Below are positions 56,105 to 64,000 of a DNA stretch of 64,000 nt, in pieces (the stretch's first letter is position 1; each line of letters begins with the position of its first letter). This stretch comes from Auriscalpium vulgare (Eukaryota; Basidiomycota; Agaricomycetes; Russulales; Auriscalpiaceae): the NCBI GenBank assembly GCA_019915015.1, contig JAHBBC010000018.1, positions 620,001 to 684,000 of the forward strand. Direction: 5' to 3'. The notes under the pieces were generated by a model. It made no database searches, was not told the origin of the DNA, and saw only the letters and a list, made by a program, of their open reading frames with translations. The translations under genes and the position numbers were made by a program.

Positions 56105-57859
56105 TTGGACACACACCACCAGCGGCATCCTGACAGCCTCGTCGTGTAGCTGTTGCAATTTGCGTCAGCTGCGCGATACGGCCCGTATTTGCGCGAATAG
56201 CAGACTGTATCGTACGTCATAGAACATTCCTTCCTCCCATGGTCAGTATACTGATGTTTCCAAAGGTGCTGGGTCCACAATGGGCGCGAACACGGCAGTG
56301 CGGGCGGACAAGATGCGATTGCGGCGCGGGGCGCCGTCAGCTATGATTACGGGAAGACGATGCGGCCCATCTGCACGTCTGCGCAAATAGTGCAATGAAC
56401 GGTATGTCAACATTACCTTCCCTCGCACGGTCAGCGTTCTTATTTGGCTGCGTTCCATGCAGCAGGCGCGTTTCGTCCGGGTAGCGCTGTTTCTCAGCGG
56501 CGACCTTGCTCACGCTGCGCGGCGCGGCGTCGCAATTGCAAGCAGAACTACACGACCCCTTGCGGTGCGGGCCGCACACCTTTTGATACCACACGAGGCT
56601 CTGGCTATCGATTCCACGGTCGCGCGCGGATTGAACGACCATGCAAAAGTTCCCCGGACGATGGTCCTGCACAGGACAGGGTGCTTGGGTGGGGGTGGAT
56701 GCGTCCTACCGTGCTACGGGGGCACACTGCGAGGCGAAGCGAGGCGGACAATCGTGCGCAGTCATCGAGCGTGAGTCGCGCGCAACTTCTCAGACAAGAA
56801 CGAGGCTCATGTCATATGCTCAAGCCGACGCATGATTGCCTCTGGACGTCACGGCTGTCCTTGCGCCTGGACTTGCCTTCTCGAAACCGACCTCACCGCA
56901 ATCTGACGCACACGGCAACCAAGCTGGACGACCCGATGGCACGACACTCGGCGTCATGCAGTCGGCCCTCAATATCTGCGCGGTGAAAACGCGCGTGCCA
57001 GCCTGACGGAGACGTGTCAGCCTGAGATTGCGGGGTACGTCATCGTCTCTTTCTCGCGTGGCTGGTATCCTGATCACAAGGTTAGCAGAGGGTGCTGCAG
57101 GCGCCGACGCGCCGTCGTACTGTGAGCTCAGCATCGCGCATCGACGAGGCAATGGACACAGGAAAGCACAGGTATCGCAGCCCACCGACGCCGCGTCCCC
57201 GCTCGCCAAGAATACACGCCATCGGCACCGTTCTGCTTCACATCACGGCCCGCGTCGTCGTCGTGTGGCGGTCGCTCCTCGACATCTCCGCCGTGCAAAC
57301 GCCTGATGAAGGCGCGAGTCTGCACGGTTCGTCATCCTTTCCTTGTCCCATGCTCGGTGTCCTGACCATAAGCTTAGCACAGGTGCAGGTGCCGTGTCGC
57401 GCGCGCGCAGACTTCACTTGGTGTCCGCAGGTTGACGGGACGACGGACTCGGGAAGACACGGGAAGGCCAACGTCGCGTGAACCCAATCACTGACGCCGC
57501 GTCCCTCATGATCACCCTTCCTCCATGACGAGCGCGCCGCCCCAGCGGACTTATGGCGCAGGAACGGGCGGACGGCGGGCGCAAGCGAGCTAGGCGAGGC
57601 ACCATGTCGTCGGTGCTGCTCGTGTACCGGTACGTTCAGGTCGTCTCGAGCTGCGGCAACGTACTGACCGCGCCGTCAGATGCGGTTGCAGCGACAAAAA
57701 CGAGGCCAAATACGCCAGCAAGACACCGAGTGCGCGGCCAGCCCGACGAGCAGAAAGCGCGGAATTTCCGTCACGTCGCACATTGGCAACATCGGCGGGC
57801 GAGTCGTAGGGGGAAAATGGTGCAATCTCGTCGAACGAGCGGCGTGTCTCTACGGTGTC

Positions 57860-58027
57860 CAACTAGTAGTCGAATGGTCACGCTTTGCAATAGCGTCTGT
57901 GCGAATAGCGTCAGACTCAGTAGTAGAATACTGTCGGACTGAGTAGAAGAGTAGCATCCGTAAAAGGCTTCGGCGTGTAATAAGAGTGTCCGTTGGCACT
58001 AGTAGTAGAATAGCATCAGACTACTCG
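57860..58027 (+). repeat. Degenerate short-repeat cluster at the end of spacer 3
   Basis: Same cluster, one A shorter in the following A run. Confidence 0.6.
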
Positions 58028-58143
58028 AAAAATCGCTGGTTGCCCGCACATCTAACCGTTCGCAAACCCATTGTATTGCAAGCACGCTACGTACATCGCA
58101 CTATCTACGCGCCGCATGCCTGCGCTCGCCAACTCAGTCCGCG

Positions 58144-60411
58144 TCAACGAGAATAGTGCAGCGAATGAACCAGGGAATTGCCATGGCTGGACTGGATGAG
58201 CCTGCGCCGCTTGCTCGAGTGGGAGCCTGTATCCGATGGCGTGTCCGAAGCGTCCGAGATGTAAGAGCTCGTGCGCTTGGTTCGCGGCTGCCAAGATTCG
58301 ATCTCAACAGGCTCGCAACCATCGTCGGTGGGCCATCCGTCCTTGGCAAGCCATTGTCCGAATATCTTCAGCAAAGCGTCGGATGATTGAAGGGCTTTAC
58401 GGGCCGCAGCAATTACTTCTTTGCCAACCTTCTTCTCGTCGCGATAAAGAGGAGAAAAAAGTTCTCTGAGGTCGCGCACAATGTTGGCGCAGGGATCAGG
58501 AAGGGCTTCCCGGAATATCTTGTCGGGCAGATTACCGTCTAGGAAAAACGCCATCTTGCCCTTGCCTCCGACAATGGCTTTGTCTTTTGCGCGAACACTG
58601 TAGCCTTCGAAGACCGTGCGCACGTCTTCAGAAACGCCGTCGTTTTCCATGGGGCGATATAGAACGAGATTGTACGTCAGGACGTGGACGAAAGATTCCA
58701 GGTCGTCGGAGAGTGTGTGCGGCTTGGCTGGGTTGGCGAGCCGCAATCCCGACATAAACTGCCATGTCCCCTGTAGTGGCATGAGACATGGCGGCCAAGC
58801 AAAGCAGATGATCACTCACAGTGCGCCAGTCTTGTCGCCGACTCTCCTTCTCCCTCTTCCGGATGAACTTGCACAAATCCCAGTCGATTAAAATGCCTCT
58901 GATGACACCGTCCGCGGTCTTGTAGAAGAGAATGTTCCCCGCGCTGATGTCCCGGTGCAAAACTTCCGCGAGTTCGTAAGCCTGTGCGTGCGCTGTCATC
59001 GGACTTCAGATAGCATATTCAGAGAAGATTCCGAAAGCAATCATACCTTCGACAGCGTCCCTTATCGCAGCGCACAGATCGCGGGTGCAACTGAACCTTT
59101 TCAGCGCGGTCCCAACGATGCCCAAAACAATCCGATAATGCACATGCGGCAGAAGAGTCTTGGTGTGGCAAGCCCACCACGCGGTCCTGTACTCGTCTGC
59201 CCTTGTACGCTGCGGCAGGTTGTCGCTCAGCACGTCGCCCGCGCATACCAGCGGCGCGAGGTGGGGGACGCCCTTCTCGTGGAGCAGACGATAGATGTCG
59301 CCTTCCTTTTCCAGATCCTCCAGGGCAAGACGCCACGAGTCCTTGAGGTAGACGCACGCACTCGTCTGCACGTCGTAGGCGATGTACCCAGCGGTAGCGC
59401 GGCCGGTGAGCACACGGCTGTGGGTCACGGCGCTGGGAGCGACGAAGAACATGTCGACATTTTGCACGTCGTCGTGGACGAGGAACTTGTGAAGGACATC
59501 CGGCACGCCATCGGGGAAGTGGCCGGAGGCCGTGAGGACGGCGCGAGCGGCCGCGACTTCGGCGGATGTGGGCACGGTGACAGTCGGATCGCGGCCGCGC
59601 TGGGTGGGAGTCATGTGGTTGAAACGCCAGAGGAACTCTGCGAAAAGAGGATTGCCCCGCCACTCGAATATCTCGGTGACGAAGACACCGCCGCGTTCCC
59701 ATCGCATGAGGCGCGCTTCGCCCGCGCTGAGGAAGACCGAAAAGGAGCAGGTCCGGAATTGGGAAGCGTTCTGTGCCAGCGCGTACGAAATCATCTGGCC
59801 TCTGGTGCTCGCAGCCAGTTTAGACTTGCCCTCGAAGATACACTCTTTTCGCTCGTCACCAGTAACGTCGTCCTTCGGATCCACGAAGGGATCTCCCTTG
59901 GCCGGCTTCACTTCGAAGAACAGCTCGACGTCGCGATAGTCGGCTCTGTCCCTGGTCACTTGAGGCTCGCCAGGCTGAGGACGGATGAAGGCCGAGATGT
60001 CAGGCTTTCGAACCTCCTCGTAGTTTTTGTCTCCCTTCGAGGTCGTGTTGACGAAGACCAGGTTGGGGCAGATTTCACTGGCGTGAACCGCGGCGATCTT
60101 ACGTGCGTCAGCGGCTGTTGGATGGATGAAGATGGAGCGCTCACAAATTTATTCTCGTAGTCTCTGCCTTCCATGGCCATGTCGATGGAATTCGCAGGGC
60201 GCACACCCGGCGCCGACGGCACGAAATCTTCCAGGAACTGAGCCAAGGGGACTGGTCCGACGAACATGTACTGCATGTCGGCGTCGGCCTGTTGATACTT
60301 GTGGCCTGCGTCTCCTGTGTTCGGATTGGTAGAGAATGGCTCTGATCCGGAGCGGCCGTGTTTAACGGGAGTGCTTTCAGTTGCTTCCTTCAAGTAGGAG
60401 AAAGAGGGCAT
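58144..60411 (-). CDS. FunK1-type protein kinase, copy D, 705 aa
   Basis: Exons 60411-60145, 60097-59047, 58992-58820 and 58770-58144. Identical to copy B in protein as far as I can read. There is no transposon upstream: the sequence runs straight into the spacer, giving with copy A the empty-site reference for the two hAT insertions. Confidence 0.88.
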
Positions 60412-60611
60412 GTTGAGCGCAAGCAGATTGAAAGAAGATGGGGGGAAGAGACGGACCTACGCAGGCTCTCGAGACAGGCTTTTAAGCAGGATTTCCGGCC
60501 ACAGACCTGGAGGGTGTGGCCGTGCAGGACAATGGAGGTCGGGACTACGGACGCGCGTGCCAAGCTGAACCGTGAACGCGTGCCAGATTTGCATCACGTG
60601 TCCGTCACTGC

Positions 60612-63600
60612 ACACGGCCCGCCCCGCCGTCACGGCAACTCAAGTCTTCATCGACGTTAACGTCAACGGCGACTCTATGTCACTCGCTCCTCCGACTCTC
60701 ATTCCGCGCCCGCTGCTCTTCCCCGCCGCGTTGTTTGGCTCGCGGACGGGCGACAAACACCGCACGCGGCGCGTCCAATCACAGCGCGCGCTGCTGTCGC
60801 GTCCAGCAATAAATCGACGTGTATTCTCGTTGCTACAGCCCGCAGGGCCGCAAGCACGCCCCCGCACCAAGCCGCGCGCATACAACCCAAGTCCCATGGC
60901 CCCCACGCCTTGCCTTCCTCGCCGTCGCGCACTCCCGCTCCCTCGTCTCTGCCCGCATCGACGCACTGACCGGTGGTCCTGCTCCTCGCCGAAGAATCGC
61001 CTGTCAACAAGCTGGCTGCCTGTCGATGCCGCCCACCGCCGCTCTCGACGAAGCGCACCCCCATCTGCGCAGCGCCGTCGTCCCCGTCCTGCACAAGCGT
61101 CCCCTGCGCATCAGATGGCACGGTGCCGACGGGAACGTGTGAGCACGACGCATATCCCTATCCATGGCCGAAAAAACTCATCTCCCGTCCGATAGCAGTT
61201 GCGCCCGCGCCGTCATCAACTTGCCTGTCGATGCCTCTCGACGAAAGACGCCGCCATTGCGCAGCGCCGTCGGCCGCCGGCGCGCTCGCACGAATCGGCC
61301 GGTGCCCTCTCGACGCGCCGCCCTCCGTCTTGCGCGCGCAACAACTTCCTGTGCAACGTCGGCACGCGACCTCGACACGCATGATGATGGCTTACCTCGC
61401 ACGGCACAACGACGCGCTGCGTGCCGCCCGCAGACCCCGCTGTCGCTCGCGTTCGCACCCTGCGAGACAAGACGACGTGTGCGACGCGTGCGACGCGGCC
61501 TGGGTCCCTCTCGACACGAACAGCGCTGTGCGCGGCACGCCCTGCAGCGTCCACTTCAACGTCAGCATTCGAGCCCGACGGCTGCGATAATGACTCACCA
61601 CAAATCCGCGTGGTATGCGGCGCCGACCCGCTCTATTCGCACGCAGCCGACCGCCTTCAACACGACGCAGCTGCGCCCGGGCCGACGGTTACCGTCGTCA
61701 AGATGGCTGCCTGTCGATGCAGCGCACCTCTCGACGAGGCACATCGCCATCTGCACAGCGCCGCGCCGTCCTGCACAAGCTCACCACGGCGTCAGCTCAC
61801 CTCAGAAGCACGCCGACGACAAACGGACATACCTCACGCGCGCGCACCCGTCCCCGTGACGAACACGCTGCACCGCCGACCGCGTCATCTCCATTCCCCG
61901 GACGGCGCAGTGGGCTTGACCGAGAGCAGCGGAGCCGCCCGTTTCTTGGCCGCCGCAGGCTCGCACAGCCCTTCTCGACGAAGAGCGCCGTCCGTGCTCC
62001 GCGCTGCGTGCCGCTGCTTGCAACCAGCATCCTGTCCAACGTCAGCTCTCGACTCGACAACTACGACAAGAGCTTACCTCACAAGGAAGTCCGCTCGATA
62101 TGCAACGCGCTCGCCCGGCGTCCAGCGCCTCGCGCTGACCCTGCCGGCCTCGCACGCTGCGAGGGAAGACGAGGCGCGCCAACACCCGCGCATCTCGTGC
62201 ACCGTCGGACCACACGACGTCCTGGGGACCGGATCAGTGAGTACTTGCATGTGTACTGCTTTCACCGTGCTTGACTGACCGCAGCGTCCGCAGCGATCCT
62301 GCGCCCTGGCATGAAAGTTCCGTCAGCATCGGCCCTCGCGCAGCAAGCTGAGGACGTCCCTACCTGAAGCAGCACGACGCGCATACTCAAGCCTCGGGTC
62401 CTTGAGCTAAACAGTGAGTACTCACCCATATGTTCTTCGACAATGCCCGTTACTCACGGCGCCCGCGCGTGCCAGCGTCCTGCTCAAAACCACGACGACA
62501 TCAGATTCACGGCCTCAAGAAGGACCAGGACGAGATGCGTACCTTATGCAGACGCAAGCCCTGCGCCAGGAAGAACATCGAGCACCCAGCGCGGCACGCA
62601 CCGTCGACGCTGGAACGGCACGCTGGCGTGTTGTTGACGAGCTGCGCGACCATGAGCGGGATCCGCACAGTGAAGGGTTCGACCGGGCCTGGACAATGCG
62701 CACATCGAGCCCATGGAGTCTGGGCAAAGTAGGTAGAGTCATAATGTCTCCTTGTGCGAAATATAGCAACGACGTACCGCCGTCTTCGTGCAGAGCGAGC
62801 GAGTGCGCATGGCGCTGTCGAATCCTGGATGAAATGCGAAGGCTCATGAGTAAGGCGCCGGTCTAGCGCATGGGCATTCCTGCACGCGCAGCCCACTCAC
62901 CTTTGTCCGCGTGTATGGCTCACGTTATGGCTACAGACAGAACATCAAAGCCAATTCCCGACAAGCAAGAAAGCAAACGTACCTCTCAGCTGTAGCCTCG
63001 ATACGGAACGATGGAACATGCAAGCGAGTGCCTCCGCCATCTGCGCCCGGCCAACAGCTCATCAGCAGACTATCTGGCATGAAGATCGTGCTGGACGGAC
63101 CTCACCCTCGACGGACGCATTGTCAACGCCGCACAACGAGCACGCCTGGCGCAGCAACGCCGGGCCGAGCGCTGGGCACGGATCCTCTCGATACGACGCA
63201 GCCTGGACGGGCGGCTGTGAGCGACGTGAGCGCGGGAGAGCAGTGGAACCGACGCGCCTGTTGCCGGTGATATGTGCGCTGGGGCTCCTGTACGACATCG
63301 CACGTCGAGCGGTGGCTCGCGTAGCCACAGAGTCTAGTCAGAACGGTCAGCCCGACGTATTTTAAAAATACAGGAGCGACCCACTGATGCACAGCGCTGG
63401 TAGTTCATGAGTGCGGCCTGCCCATGACGCCAGCTTACCCACGTCCGCAGCGCACCTACCTCAATGGCGGTCCTTGCGCAACAAACGCGCCGTCGTCCTG
63501 AGAGGCACGAGCGGCCTAGTCAGCTCTCTAGGATGTGTCGAGAAGACAAAGACATACCGGAGTCGGCCGCAGCGAGCCGCGGCGCATCCTAATGCTGCTG

Positions 63601-64000
63601 GCCAAACAGTTATGCAACGGATTGCACGGGACAATGACGCCGGTGCGCGCCAGCATCACCACGCAAACAACTCACCTGTGACCACTGATGACATGTGCCG
63701 AGACCTCCAAAGAGGTTCGTCGCCCGTTAGAACATGTCTGAAGAGCTTTCGTCCATCAGCAAACCCTCAAGTACGGCGCCACAGCGTCCACGCACCGTCA
63801 GCGGTCGAGGGCAGCCTCCCCAGCACACGCCGGTGCGAGGCAACGCCGTCCACGGGGGTGTCTGACAGCACGATACAGTCAGCCGGTGCGCTGCTCACCG
63901 CAGATATAATACGAATTGACGTACCGGGTGCGGTCTTGCGGCAGCGAGCTGGCAACAAATAACGCCGCCTGGTCAGCGAGAGACGGCGGAGAAACCAACC
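60612..64000. other. Spacer 4 (first 3.4 kb)
   Basis: Matches the start of the other spacers. Like spacer 3 it lacks a 9-bp segment (cgcgctcga) near its beginning that spacers 1 and 2 carry. Truncated by the window end. Confidence 0.6.
61000..64000 (-). CDS. S1 in spacer 4: partial copy
   Basis: The 3' and middle parts of the same candidate locus. The proposed promoter and start lie beyond the window end. Confidence 0.28.

Larger units (their letters stand above)
40237..58154. repeat. Tandem array unit 3 (17,918 bp): FunK1, hAT insertion, spacer
   Basis: Carries its own hAT element, a FunK1 gene with extra substitutions, and a spacer with many single-base indels relative to the other units. 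Confidence 0.95.
48018..58154. other. Spacer 3, indel-rich copy
   Basis: The same spacer with many single-base losses or gains between 48,030 and 50,700, plus others near 53,485 and 57,541. These alter open frames. For example, they fuse shadow frames into a 557-codon plus-strand ORF at 48091-49764 that is absent from all other copies. Confidence 0.6.
58155..64000. repeat. Tandem array unit 4 (partial): FunK1 and start of spacer
   Basis: Begins like the other units and lacks the hAT element. The window ends inside the spacer, so the array continues at least a little further. Confidence 0.95.

Noticed and set aside
9691..64000. The array as a ribosomal DNA or satellite array
   Set aside because: No rRNA-like sequence, and the unit contains an intact protein kinase gene. 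It is a segmental gene amplification.

Overview
The window looks like nuclear DNA of a wood-decay-type agaricomycete (Basidiomycota). The evidence is short GT-AG introns of about 45-65 nt, often with a CTGAC-like branch site, high GC, and families typical of these fungi: FunK1 kinases, a MYND-finger protein, F-box/LRR-like proteins, a small secreted protein and a large hAT transposon. No prokaryotic, organellar, rRNA or CRISPR signal is visible.

Layout. (1) 1-9690 is a single-copy flank. It holds a decayed F-box/LRR-type gene (+), a 143-aa small secreted protein gene (-), a 715-aa MYND zinc-finger gene (-), a frameshifted alpha/beta-hydrolase (esterase) pseudogene (-) and an intact six-exon F-box gene (+, 408 aa). 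(2) 9691-64000 is a head-to-tail tandem array. The basic unit is 12,605 bp: one FunK1 protein kinase gene (-) plus a 10.3-kb spacer. Units start at 9691, 22296, 40237 and 58155; the fourth runs off the window. The kinase at the array edge (copy A) has the longest 3' end. In the other copies the 3' end is replaced where the unit joins the previous spacer.

(3) Units 2 and 3 are 17.9 kb because each carries a 5.3-kb hAT transposon 205-216 bp upstream of the FunK1 start. Each hAT copy has 20-bp terminal inverted repeats and a perfect 8-bp target-site duplication. The two duplications differ in sequence and lie at slightly different points, so these are two independent insertions at almost the same site in two paralogous units, both in the same orientation. 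Each hAT encodes what reads, after splicing, as one long protein: an N-terminal Ulp1/C48-type SUMO-protease domain with recognisable H, D, Q and C residues, then a BED-like zinc finger and a full hAT transposase. This Ulp1-hAT fusion is the most unusual gene in the window.

(4) The spacer has no long convincing single-exon ORF but has gene-like spliced structures: a possible minus-strand, intron-rich gene built partly on a repeated exon (S1), a plus-strand gene of unknown family (S2), a decayed plus-strand multi-exon gene (S3) and a small repeat cluster next to the unit junction. In unit 3 the spacer carries many 1-nt indels relative to the other copies, which may be sequence error in an unpolished repeat rather than biology.
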